A stretch of DNA of 18,174 nt from Clostridiales bacterium UBA1742 (lineage in GTDB: Bacteria > Bacillota > Clostridia > TANB77 > CAG-508), in contig DCHW01000042.1 of NCBI GenBank assembly GCA_002314935.1, positions 1 to 18,174 on the forward strand, written 5' to 3'. This document shows positions 7,558-14,289 of the stretch, in pieces. The translations under genes and the position numbers were made by a program. The notes under the pieces were generated by a model. It saw only the letters and a list, made by a program, of their open reading frames with translations, was not told the origin of the DNA and did not search any database. Every line of letters starts with the position of its first letter. The stretch's first letter is position 1.

Positions 7558-8361
7558 ATGGGTTTAATTAACTGGTGTGATGAAAAAATTACAGAATTGA
7601 AAAACAATAATATATCATTTGTAAGAGGCAGACCTATCGTTCCTGAACATATGAGATATGATGATATTCCAGGATATATAGAGACATATCAATTTAGAAA
7701 TGAAATACCAATTGAATATAGAAAAAAATCGTTGATTTGTTTTTATTCTATGGAAGATAGACTGTGGAATCGTTTGAAAACCCTAGATTCTGATTGCATT
7801 ATTTTTTCAAAGTTTGCAGGTATAGTAGGAATGGATTTCAGTCCAAGTGTTAATATGTTAAAGCCTAGGCAACTACAAAGCATATTAATTAACAATATTT
7901 ATGATTGTTTAATTTCGTTAAGAGGAATAAAAGTTGCAATAAATTCTAGAATAGGTGATTTAAGTACAAATTTTATTATAAGTGATTATCCAAATAACAA
8001 AACAATTATATTCGGTAATATAGGATGTAAAAGAAAATTTGGAGCTTATTCACTTTTACAGTTTAATAAATGGATAGAAAAAGCACAGCCAAAAAATATT
8101 TGTTTATATGGTTCTATCTCAAAAAATGATATTGTAAAAATATCAAAACTTAATAAAAACATTACGATAAATTTCTTTCATGGGCATAATTTTGCTAAAA
8201 AGAATAACAAAAAAAGTGTATTTGTTATTTGCGGTAACAAACACACAAGAAACACCCCTCGAGAAGGATATGTTCTAAAGTATATTTTATCTCATGATAT
8301 TAAAAAAAGCAATTCTCGTACTAATTATAAAGTTAAAGGAGGCGAGAACTGTGGGCGCTAA
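7558..8361 (+). CDS. Divergent DUF4417-like protein of cassette A
   Basis: The 267-aa protein is recognisable as a distant DUF4417 relative by comparison with the canonical copy at 15583. Shared points in the same order are F-x-G-x(4)-DFS (residues 86-95), P-R-x-x-Q (103-107), N-x-R-x-x-D (129-134), the G-x-x-GC turn (153-157), and the P-K/S-x(4)-YGSI strand (178-187). The canonical core W-N-V-Y-R-S-R stretch is replaced by ILINNIYDCLIS. The C-terminus is extended and basic, ending in VKGGENCGR. DUF4417 has no established function. The start ATG has AAAGGAG about 9 bases upstream. Its last 11 bases overlap the GTG start of the downstream toxin-like gene, and the AAAGGAGG serving that gene lies inside this ORF, so the two are likely translationally coupled. 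Confidence 0.65.
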   Translation: MGLINWCDEKITELKNNNISFVRGRPIVPEHMRYDDIPGYIETYQFRNEIPIEYRKKSLICFYSMEDRLWNRLKTLDSDCIIFSKFAGIVGMDFSPSVNMLKPRQLQSILINNIYDCLISLRGIKVAINSRIGDLSTNFIISDYPNNKTIIFGNIGCKRKFGAYSLLQFNKWIEKAQPKNICLYGSISKNDIVKISKLNKNITINFFHGHNFAKKNNKKSVFVICGNKHTRNTPREGYVLKYILSHDIKKSNSRTNYKVKGGENCGR

Positions 8362-8782
8362 ATCATTATATTTAGATAACAGAGAAAAATATAAAGAGCA
8401 AATAAGACTTGCTAATGATATTAAAGCACAAGAAGCTTTAAATAGAGGATATGAAAGATATAAAAAGTATAAACTATTGTGGGAAACATTAGATTTAGAT
8501 GAAATTGTTAATAAATTATTCTCAAATCCTATTTATACTAATATAGGTCAAAAATATGTTATAACTGATCCAAACAGTAAATATATTATTTACTGCGATA
8601 ATTCTGCAAGTTATTTTAGAATTGGTAATAAAGAAATACCAAATGATCAAAAAGGACACTATCTTGGATCTAATTTAGAATCTGTTCTTAACGAAACCAT
8701 TAATGGAAAAATTCATGGCACTTCTAAAGACAAACGAGAATCTTTAAGTCATTTTAAAATGAAAATAAACAAGAAAGGATAG
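8351..8782 (+). CDS. Small toxin-like protein, cassette A (GTG start)
   Basis: I start this 143-aa protein at GTG 8351, because AAAGGAGG lies 6-7 bases upstream, inside the end of the preceding DUF4417-like gene; it overlaps that gene by 11 bases. Residues 1-55 are a charged helical region (DNREKYKEQIRLANDIKAQE, then RGYERYKKYKLLWETLDL). From about residue 62 onward it changes to a short beta-rich domain: KYVITDPNSKYIIYCDNSA, SYFRIGNKEIP, KGHYLG, ending KDKRESLSHFKMK. This compact, basic, C-terminal domain with an R-E-S-L-S-H-F ending resembles small RNase-type domains of polymorphic toxins, but I cannot name the family. Position supports a toxin: it sits exactly where Ntox50 sits in cassette B and is followed by an acidic small ORF. 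No signal peptide is present. Confidence 0.6.
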   Translation: MGAKSLYLDNREKYKEQIRLANDIKAQEALNRGYERYKKYKLLWETLDLDEIVNKLFSNPIYTNIGQKYVITDPNSKYIIYCDNSASYFRIGNKEIPNDQKGHYLGSNLESVLNETINGKIHGTSKDKRESLSHFKMKINKKG

Positions 8783-8787
8783 AAAAT

Positions 8788-9147
8788 ATGAAAGTATACT
8801 TGCCATTAAATGAAACTGGTATATTAGAATTAAAACAATGTGTAGAAGTTGAAACTGAAAATTTAAAAATATACAAGTTTTCGCCAGAAGAATATTTTTA
8901 TTTAGAATCAAAAAAATATTTTGATTTTTTAAATAGTGAATGCTCTTGTATAATTGATTTATTCGAAGATGAAGATATACCAAACGATAAATTAAATAGT
9001 GCTTTGGAAATTACAAATATTTTAATTAATCAAAGTACAGATGAAAAATTTATTGAACTTGCGAAAAAATTTATTAAAATATTTGAATTAGCAATTAAAT
9101 GCAATACATATATAAATATTTACTGTTATGGAGACCCTGTTATTTGA
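8788..9147 (+). CDS. Putative immunity protein 1 of cassette A
   Basis: This 119-aa protein is acidic and probably helical, with blocks FSPEEYFYLESKKYFDFL, CSCIIDLFEDEDIPNDKLNS and EKFIELAKKFIKIFELAIK. No known domain is recognised. It starts 5 bases after the toxin-like gene stop, with AAGGA upstream, and such an acidic small gene directly behind a basic toxin is the usual immunity position. It ends with TGA at 9145-9147, followed immediately and in the same frame by ATG. It could therefore be the first half of one gene interrupted by TGA. Immunity function is inferred from position and charge only. Confidence 0.55.
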   Translation: MKVYLPLNETGILELKQCVEVETENLKIYKFSPEEYFYLESKKYFDFLNSECSCIIDLFEDEDIPNDKLNSALEITNILINQSTDEKFIELAKKFIKIFELAIKCNTYINIYCYGDPVI

Positions 9148-9516
9148 ATGAATAAAATATTTTATCAAGATTTTTTAATGAATTTTCCATATGACGAACA
9201 CGAATTTCCTAAGGTAGACATTGAATATACAAATGATTTATTCGGTGCGGAACAATATGGAATTCCCTATAATTTGTTTGATATACAAAACGGATATAAT
9301 AGATATATAAGTTTTCAATTGCTACATAATGCCACTAAAATTTCTTTCTGGAATAAATTATTTTATGATATTTCATCTTTTGATAGAATTATATTAATTG
9401 ACGATATAAACATAAATAATATTGAAGTAAATGAAATGAAAGATTTCTATTTAAAAGCGTATTATTGGAATTTAAAACAATATAACAAAAATGTATATAT
9501 TTATAAACAACAATAA
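9148..9516 (+). CDS. Putative immunity protein 2, or C-terminal half of an interrupted gene
   Basis: The 122-aa product begins directly after the TGA of the preceding ORF, in the same frame, with GGAG 14 bases upstream of its ATG, so translation would depend on termination-reinitiation. It is acidic and rich in Tyr, Phe, Asn and Asp, with segments EHEFPKVDIEYTNDLFGAEQ, NRYISFQLLHNATKISFWNK and RIILIDDINI. No family is recognised. It is the last gene of cassette A and a bidirectional terminator lies at 9650-9686. It may be a second immunity protein, or together with 8788-9147 form one 242-residue protein if the TGA is a mutation or is read through. Confidence 0.55.
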   Translation: MNKIFYQDFLMNFPYDEHEFPKVDIEYTNDLFGAEQYGIPYNLFDIQNGYNRYISFQLLHNATKISFWNKLFYDISSFDRIILIDDININNIEVNEMKDFYLKAYYWNLKQYNKNVYIYKQQ

Positions 9517-9649
9517 TAGAAATTGTAAAAACAAAAAACTTTTAGATAAAGCTTTTAATTTTGTATAAATAATTCCTTTGTGACTATTCTGTTTTCGCAA
9601 TAAAAATAATATTGATATTTCATTCACTATTATAACAACCAATATTAAT

Positions 9650-9686
9650 ATAAAACCTGAAGTTATCAGCAAACCTCAGGTTTTAT
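9650..9686. terminator. Convergent terminator after cassette A and the hydrolase gene
   Basis: ATAAAACCTGA (9650-9660) pairs with TCAGGTTTTAT (9676-9686) in an 11-bp perfect stem with a 15-base loop. It lies between the converging ends of cassette A (9516) and the minus-strand hydrolase gene (9699) and has T-rich 3' arms in both directions. Confidence 0.75.
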
Positions 9687-9698
9687 TATTATATTATT

Positions 9699-10664
9699 CT
9701 ATAATGAACCATTTTTTAACCATTTAATAATATCTTTTGAAGATTGTTCTGGAATTTCAAATTGAATATTATGTCCAACATCTTCATAGTTTTTATAACT
9801 ATTATTATCAATGTTTAATAATTGTTTTAGTTCATCTTGATATTCATTTTTAGTCATTGTGTCATCATCACCATGAAGAAGTAAAACTTTGATATTTGTA
9901 TCAAATTTAGAATATAATCCATCTAAGTCTGTAGCAGCAAGTCCAAGTAAAATATTCTTCCAAGTATTCTTTTTTAACGCCTTAGATTCTCTCTTTAGTC
10001 CTGCAATCATTTTATCAAATTCAACTTCTATAGCGTTATTTTCTTTGAATGTGCAATCATACCAGTAATCCATAAAATCATCAGATGGATGTTCATCATC
10101 TTTTAATGGTTCAATATAAGTATCATAAAGATAAATTAAACTTTGAGTTTGATATTGTTTAACTGGAATTGAACTAACTAATACAACCTTTTCGCATCTT
10201 TCAGGGAATAATAAAGCAAATGTTTGAACAGTAAAACTTCCAAGAGAATGTCCTATGACAATAGCTTTATCGATTCCAACCGCATTAAAGAAAGCCTCCA
10301 TATCTGTTGCATAAGTAATAGTTGTATAATATCCATCTGGTTGATCGCTTTTTCCCATTCCTCTTAAATCAGGAAGATATACATGATATCCAGCTTCTAT
10401 AAAATATGGTACAGCTAAACTCCATGATCTTGAATTATCAGTCATACCATGCTGCAATATTACAACTTCTCCATCAGGATTTCCCATTTCTACATAAGCC
10501 ATTTTTATTCCTGTTGATAGATTAACAAACTGTTTTGATTCTAGCCATTCATCTTGAGAAATAGATCGTTTTAATGTAACTTTTGTAGATGTTTTTTTAG
10601 TACATCCACCAAGTCCTATTATAGAGAATATCATTATAATAAATAGACAAATAAATTTCTTCAT
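9699..10664 (-). CDS. Alpha/beta-hydrolase lipoprotein
   Basis: This 321-aa protein begins with a lipoprotein signal: MKK, a hydrophobic stretch CLFIIMIFSIIGLGG, then Cys in the lipobox LGGC at about residues 18-21. The mature protein should be anchored on the outer face of the membrane. The alpha/beta-hydrolase fold shows an oxyanion-hole HG in VVILQHGMTD, the nucleophile elbow GHSLG in AIVIGHSLGSF, the acid in LLLHGDDDTM and the catalytic His in EDVGHNIQFE. YLPDLRGMGKSDQP is the usual strand-turn after the core. All triad residues are present. The substrate is unknown; relatives include esterases and epoxide or acyl hydrolases. ATG has AAAGGA upstream. It is a likely single-gene unit. Confidence 0.92.
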   Translation of the reverse strand: MKKFICLFIIMIFSIIGLGGCTKKTSTKVTLKRSISQDEWLESKQFVNLSTGIKMAYVEMGNPDGEVVILQHGMTDNSRSWSLAVPYFIEAGYHVYLPDLRGMGKSDQPDGYYTTITYATDMEAFFNAVGIDKAIVIGHSLGSFTVQTFALLFPERCEKVVLVSSIPVKQYQTQSLIYLYDTYIEPLKDDEHPSDDFMDYWYDCTFKENNAIEVEFDKMIAGLKRESKALKKNTWKNILLGLAATDLDGLYSKFDTNIKVLLLHGDDDTMTKNEYQDELKQLLNIDNNSYKNYEDVGHNIQFEIPEQSSKDIIKWLKNGSL

Positions 10665-10751
10665 ATTTTAATTCCTTTTATTAAATTTTGACGTTTTTAA
10701 GTATAACATAATCTAATATTCTCTACAAGAAAACTATTATTTATAAATTAC

Positions 10752-12020
10752 TTATTCATTTAAAAAAGAGATATCATTCTGATTATAAATTGTTCTTATA
10801 TCTTCATAACATAAATATCTTTTTTCTTTTAACATATTTATAGATTTTAAAAATACATCTTTATTTTCTATTAATATTCTTTTAGCCTTTTCATAATATT
10901 TTATAATGTTTTCATGGACACAATTCTCTTTTCTATTGTTATAAACATCACTACCATTTTCTTTTTCTAACTTATCAAAACCATAAAAACAGTATTCTTC
11001 AGTAAAACTTTCAACTATTTCAAAAGCATTTTCTAATTCTTTATTGCAGTAAACATCTTCCATTCCATAATATAATTCATATGCAGCTTTACCAGATAAT
11101 AATGAAATAACTTTGTTTTCTAAATGTTCAAAATCATCATAATCATCATTAAATAGAGTTATTCCACATGGACCATTTCCAGTATCTCTAAAAGTTACCA
11201 AGTTAACTGATTTTGGTTCAAGTGCTTCCATTGAAACAAGTTTGCCACATTCATGAACACAAATCTTTTCTAATGCTTTATCACTGTAATCTATTACTTC
11301 GGATACATCACATTTGGTTTTTAAAAAAGCTTTTATTAAATTATTTTCAGTTATTAATTCTTTATTTTCATATCCAGCATATATTCCTGCTAAATTTATT
11401 ATATATTCAATTTCAGCACATGAACATCCAACAAACATTTTAGATATTTTATCAATATCAACATTATTATCATATTTTCTTTTATTCATATGATAAGCAA
11501 TAATTTTTTTTGAATCTTTTAAATTAGGTTTGCTAATTAATAAAAGTTTTAATCTTAATGGTCTAGTTAAACTTATTGGAACTGTTCTAATGCTGTTTAC
11601 TGTTGCGATTACAAAAATATCTTTATCGTAATACTTGTCAATATTGCTTTGAATTGCTATAAGTTCACTTGGGTTTCTATGGCGTCTATCATTATTGCTA
11701 AATTTATCCATATCATCAAATAGAATAACAGATGGCTCATTATTTGCTGCTTCAATAAAAATGTTATTAATTTCTTCTAGAAACTTTTTTCCATCGACGG
11801 TTTTTCTTAAAATATATTTATTTCTATTTTGTAAAGAATCGATCATATCCATTGCTAGAGTTGACTTGCCAGCATAAGGGCGTCCTAATATAATTAATCC
11901 TTTTTCAATTTTTACTCCTAACTTTTGGTATTTTTCTTTGTTGTTAAGTTCATCTATTATTCTATTTAATTCGAGTTTAATATCATCGTATCCTATAATA
12001 TTTTTAAAATTATCATTCAT
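10752..12020 (-). CDS. FtsH-like AAA+ protein with degenerate protease motif, no membrane anchor
   Basis: The 422-aa protein has an AAA+ domain at residues 1-235: IIGYDDIKLEL, Walker A GRPYAGKS (46-53), Walker B SVILFDDMDKF (97-107), and ATVNSIRTVPISLTRPLRL, corresponding to the FtsH sensor/arginine region. Residues about 245-415 follow the M41 peptidase plan: VHECGKLV stands where FtsH has HEAGHA, LLSGKAAYELYYGME matches the conserved GG-R-A-A-E helix, and CNKELENAFEIV matches the SND-L-x-x-A helix. The zinc motif H-E-x-x-H reads HECGK (256-260), losing the second His, and the third ligand Asp appears as Glu328. It therefore probably unfolds or remodels proteins without cutting them. FtsH's membrane segments are missing. 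It lies 54 bases downstream of the TROVE-vWA gene. Confidence 0.8.
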   Translation of the reverse strand: MNDNFKNIIGYDDIKLELNRIIDELNNKEKYQKLGVKIEKGLIILGRPYAGKSTLAMDMIDSLQNRNKYILRKTVDGKKFLEEINNIFIEAANNEPSVILFDDMDKFSNNDRRHRNPSELIAIQSNIDKYYDKDIFVIATVNSIRTVPISLTRPLRLKLLLISKPNLKDSKKIIAYHMNKRKYDNNVDIDKISKMFVGCSCAEIEYIINLAGIYAGYENKELITENNLIKAFLKTKCDVSEVIDYSDKALEKICVHECGKLVSMEALEPKSVNLVTFRDTGNGPCGITLFNDDYDDFEHLENKVISLLSGKAAYELYYGMEDVYCNKELENAFEIVESFTEEYCFYGFDKLEKENGSDVYNNRKENCVHENIIKYYEKAKRILIENKDVFLKSINMLKEKRYLCYEDIRTIYNQNDISFLNE

Positions 12021-12058
12021 CTTTATACCTCGCTTATTTTATAGGGTATTTTTATATA

Positions 12059-12090
12059 TTTAGTGCTCGCTATTTTAGGCGAGCACTAAA
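12059..12090 (-). terminator. Hairpin straddling the stop codon of the TROVE-vWA gene
   Basis: A perfect 12-bp stem pairs TTTAGTGCTCGC (12059-12070) with GCGAGCACTAAA (12079-12090) around an 8-base loop that contains most of the TAA stop (12075-12077). The last four sense codons of the gene form one arm. No T-run follows on either strand, so it may act as an attenuator or mRNA-stabilising structure between the vWA gene and the FtsH-like gene rather than a full terminator. Confidence 0.55.
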
Positions 12091-13538
12091 TTATCAATAA
12101 AGTTATATTTATCTAAAACTTTATTCATAAAATCAACTGGGTTAATAGACTCAGTCTTATTAATTAAATCAAGCACATTCTTACTCGATCCGCTAATAAG
12201 TACGGTACCATTTTCATCCATTTTAACAGGGAAACTTCCTGTTCTTTTCCCTACTTGGAGGAAAACCACTTCAGGCATTTCATATCCTATACTATTAAAT
12301 TTATCTTTAATATATTCAAATGTTGATACATTATAATTTTCAACACAATAATCAAACTCCATATCGCTAATAATTAAAATTCTATCAATAGCATCTTCTT
12401 TCTTAAAATCCTTTTTACTATAAATTTTAAAAATGCAATCATATACCTTTTTAATATCGGTATTTGCTATCTCATTATATGCTTTTAATTCAGCTAATTT
12501 ATCACTTAATGTTGTAGCATTAAGTTTAATAAATCTAGGCCTACTGCTAAAGGAAATGAATGTATCCTTAAATTCTCCTTCAAGCTTGCTTGAATAGAGA
12601 ATAGTAAAAGCATCAGCTACATCTATTGGTAATGGGCTATTATAAGCATTATACATAGAGCCGCTTCCATCTCTTACAACTAATGTCTTTTTATTACTTA
12701 ATTCTAATTTGTAACTATCAAACATTAAATTAAGCATATCAATACTTTGAGCATTACCGCTTCTTATTTTAGAAACTATTTCATATGGAGAAACAGTTTC
12801 TACTTTTGCTTTTTTCTTACCATTCATTACCTCTTTTTGGAATGAATACATTCTTAAAAAATCATTCTTATAAAAGGCATGCTGGTACTTATTAAAAGCG
12901 CGTCCAGGCACCTTATCATATTCAAAAGTAAAATCTTTTACTCTTAAATTATTTTCAATAATATATCCTTTTCTTAAGAAGGAAAGGATTTTTCTATACT
13001 CTTCTTTAGTATAGCCAAGCTTACTAGCTAAAATAATAGCTTTATTTCTTACTTCTTTATTAGAAGCATTAATGGAAGGCATCCATTTTGGAAGTAAAGA
13101 AATATTTTTATTCAACTTCTTATTTTCAATATCTTCATCTAACTGCTTCTTAATATAGGCAACTACTTCATCTTCTACTTTAGTACCTATTAAGCATAAT
13201 AAATCATCATATCTGCCAAATTCACTAACATACTTAATTAATTGCTTAGCATCATTTTCTTTATTATTTCCAAGGTATCTTAAAGCTTTTCTAAAACTAT
13301 CTCTTTCTCCAAGCCCATTTCTAATATCTCTTAAATAAAATAAATTTTTAAGAGCTATTTTCTTATTCTCAAAATAAGCTTTTATGAATAAAGATAATAA
13401 ATAATCTAAATTATTTCTATAAGAACCTGCTGAAGCGAAAAAATCTAAATTATTTGATAATGTTGATATATAAGCTTTATCACCATTTTCTGTTGTGGTA
13501 ACGTTAAGCTCATTCTTTATTTCGTCCATAAACTTCAT
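12075..13538 (-). CDS. TROVE/vWA protein (Ro60-like, DUF2828-type)
   Basis: This is a 487-aa protein. The N-terminal part is a helical TROVE-like array, recognisable from FYLRDIRNGLGERDSFRKAL (about residues 67-86), KYVSEFGRYDDLLCL (about 102-116), LLPKWMPS and EYRKILSFLRK. The C-terminal part is a von Willebrand A domain with a MIDAS metal site: DGSGS at residues 290-294 and the second Asp in LIISDMEFD near 391. Ro60 and relatives bind Y RNAs and misfolded RNAs, so an RNA-binding role is plausible, though not shown for this branch. I start at ATG 13538-13536, since AAAGGAGG lies 8-9 bases upstream; an upstream in-frame extension to 13589 would put that site inside the gene. It precedes the FtsH-like AAA gene, a pairing reminiscent of AAA-vWA partners. 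Confidence 0.85.
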   Translation of the reverse strand: MKFMDEIKNELNVTTTENGDKAYISTLSNNLDFFASAGSYRNNLDYLLSLFIKAYFENKKIALKNLFYLRDIRNGLGERDSFRKALRYLGNNKENDAKQLIKYVSEFGRYDDLLCLIGTKVEDEVVAYIKKQLDEDIENKKLNKNISLLPKWMPSINASNKEVRNKAIILASKLGYTKEEYRKILSFLRKGYIIENNLRVKDFTFEYDKVPGRAFNKYQHAFYKNDFLRMYSFQKEVMNGKKKAKVETVSPYEIVSKIRSGNAQSIDMLNLMFDSYKLELSNKKTLVVRDGSGSMYNAYNSPLPIDVADAFTILYSSKLEGEFKDTFISFSSRPRFIKLNATTLSDKLAELKAYNEIANTDIKKVYDCIFKIYSKKDFKKEDAIDRILIISDMEFDYCVENYNVSTFEYIKDKFNSIGYEMPEVVFLQVGKRTGSFPVKMDENGTVLISGSSKNVLDLINKTESINPVDFMNKVLDKYNFIDNLVLA

Positions 13539-13580
13539 AATCGTTTTCCTCCTTTTTCTGATATTTTTAATTTTATAGAC

Positions 13581-13637
13581 AAGACGCACATAAGGATTTT
13601 TTTATTTAAAATTAGCAAAAGTTGCGGTTGGCGTCTT
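13581..13637 (-). other. Structured leader candidate upstream of the TROVE-vWA gene
   Basis: On the minus strand, AAGACGC (complement of 13631-13637) pairs with GCGTCTT (complement of 13581-13587), 7 bp, closing a 43-base interior that itself contains a small GCAA-CTT-TTGC hairpin. It lies 43 bases before the TROVE-vWA start codon. Ro-type genes are often next to a Y RNA gene, but this structure is too weak to call one. Confidence 0.25.
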
Positions 13638-13650
13638 TACATTTATAGTT

Positions 13651-13673
13651 ATAGGGCATATTCCCTATTTTTT
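13651..13673 (+). terminator. Small hairpin with T-run
   Basis: ATAGGG (13651-13656) and CCCTAT (13663-13668) form a 6-bp stem around CATATT, followed by a T-run on the plus strand. No plus-strand gene ends here, so on the minus strand it may instead lie in the leader of the TROVE-vWA gene, downstream of the sigma fragment. Confidence 0.35.
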
Positions 13674-13703
13674 TAAAATTTTCAAAAATATTTATAGATT
13701 TTA

Positions 13704-14020
13704 TTAAAAAGAGAAGAAATCTCTTGCGATTCCTTCTTCAATAAAATAACTTTTTAGCTTCTTCAAGGCTTTGCCTTGAATACTATTAACTTTATTACTA
13801 TCATAACCAAGCTCTAAACCTATTTCCTTTAAAGTTTTTTGCTTGCTATTAATACCAAATCTTTCAGTAATGACTTGGTATTCAATTTCTGATAGTCTAC
13901 TAAGGCCATCATTTAATGCACAATTATTTTCAAACATTATGGTGCATGTTTCAGCATCATTATCATCCAAAACAAAATCCAAATATACTTGCTCACTATC
14001 ACCATTATAATCAAATAACT
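13704..14020 (-). pseudogene. 5'-truncated duplicate of the sigma factor 3' end
   Basis: The frame encodes the last ~94 residues of a sigma-70-type protein, including the region 4 helix-turn-helix: LSEIEYQVITERFGI, TLKEIGLELGYDSNKVNSI and KALKKLKSYF. From 14002 down to 13715 it is a near copy (7 mismatches in 288) of 17498-17211. Above 14002 the sequence diverges into unrelated codons and a TGA; no ATG exists in frame and no ribosome binding site precedes the possible TTG at 13982. I therefore call it a non-functional gene tip left by duplication. The copy differs from the other by Leu for Ser in the KEIG-x-ELG turn and in its last two residues. If translated from TTG it would give a 92-aa DNA-binding peptide, which I regard as less likely. 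Confidence 0.75.
13715..14002 (+). repeat. 288-bp direct repeat, copy 1
   Basis: This stretch aligns without gaps to 17211-17498 with 7 substitutions (about 97.6 percent). Both copies have the same orientation. It covers the 3' third of the sigma gene up to two codons before the stop. The two copies bound the ATPase-RNA-DUF4417-Ntox50 island. Confidence 0.93.
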
Positions 14021-14086
14021 CATTATTTTTAATTATTCAATATCATATAAAGACACATCAAATAAATCTCTCTATTTTTTAACACA

Positions 14087-14123
14087 TTTTAGATTTCATT
14101 ATATATCATTAAGAAATCTAAAA
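14087..14123. other. 11-bp inverted repeat in the gap between sigma fragment and ATPase gene
   Basis: TTTTAGATTTC (14087-14097) pairs perfectly with GAAATCTAAAA (14113-14123) around a 15-base loop. It sits in a 287-base gap (14003-14289) that otherwise holds only the ATPase promoter. It could be a terminator for either direction or part of the island's junction. Confidence 0.45.
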
Positions 14124-14222
14124 AGATTACCTTGAGAAGTTTTTTACTTTATAAATAATAATTTTATATTTTTCCATCACACATTAAAAATTATAAAAAT
14201 TATATTAAAAATTAAATAATTG

Positions 14223-14251
14223 TTGATAAAAAATATATTATGCAATATAAT
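14223..14251 (+). promoter_or_regulatory. Strong sigma-A-type promoter for the ATPase gene
   Basis: TTGATA (14223-14228) and TATAAT (14246-14251) are separated by the ideal 17 bases. Transcription would start near 14258, which leaves a short leader to the ATG at 14290 and makes the upstream ATG at 14260 implausible. Confidence 0.7.
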
Positions 14252-14289
14252 TACTGTATATGTGTAATAATTTTACACTTGGAGTATGT

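Noticed and set aside
9472..9672. 66-codon minus-strand hydrophobic ORF that looks like a type I toxin
   Set aside because: It overlaps the end of cassette A and the terminator, begins with TTG, and its hydrophobic run is what AT-rich DNA gives by chance.
13704..13982. Reading the truncated sigma copy as an independent 92-aa DNA-binding gene
   Set aside because: The only possible start is a TTG without ribosome binding site inside the repeat; the stretch above the repeat is unrelated and stopped by TGA.
852..14142. 14-bp inverted match AAACTTCTCAAGGT at 852-865 and its complement at 14129-14142
   Set aside because: Several matches of this length are expected by chance in 18 kb of AT-rich DNA; flanking bases do not extend it.
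14260..14289. Ten-codon upstream extension of the ATPase gene to ATG 14260
   Set aside because: The predicted transcription start is near 14258 and the TTGGAG ribosome binding site lies inside this extension, serving ATG 14290.
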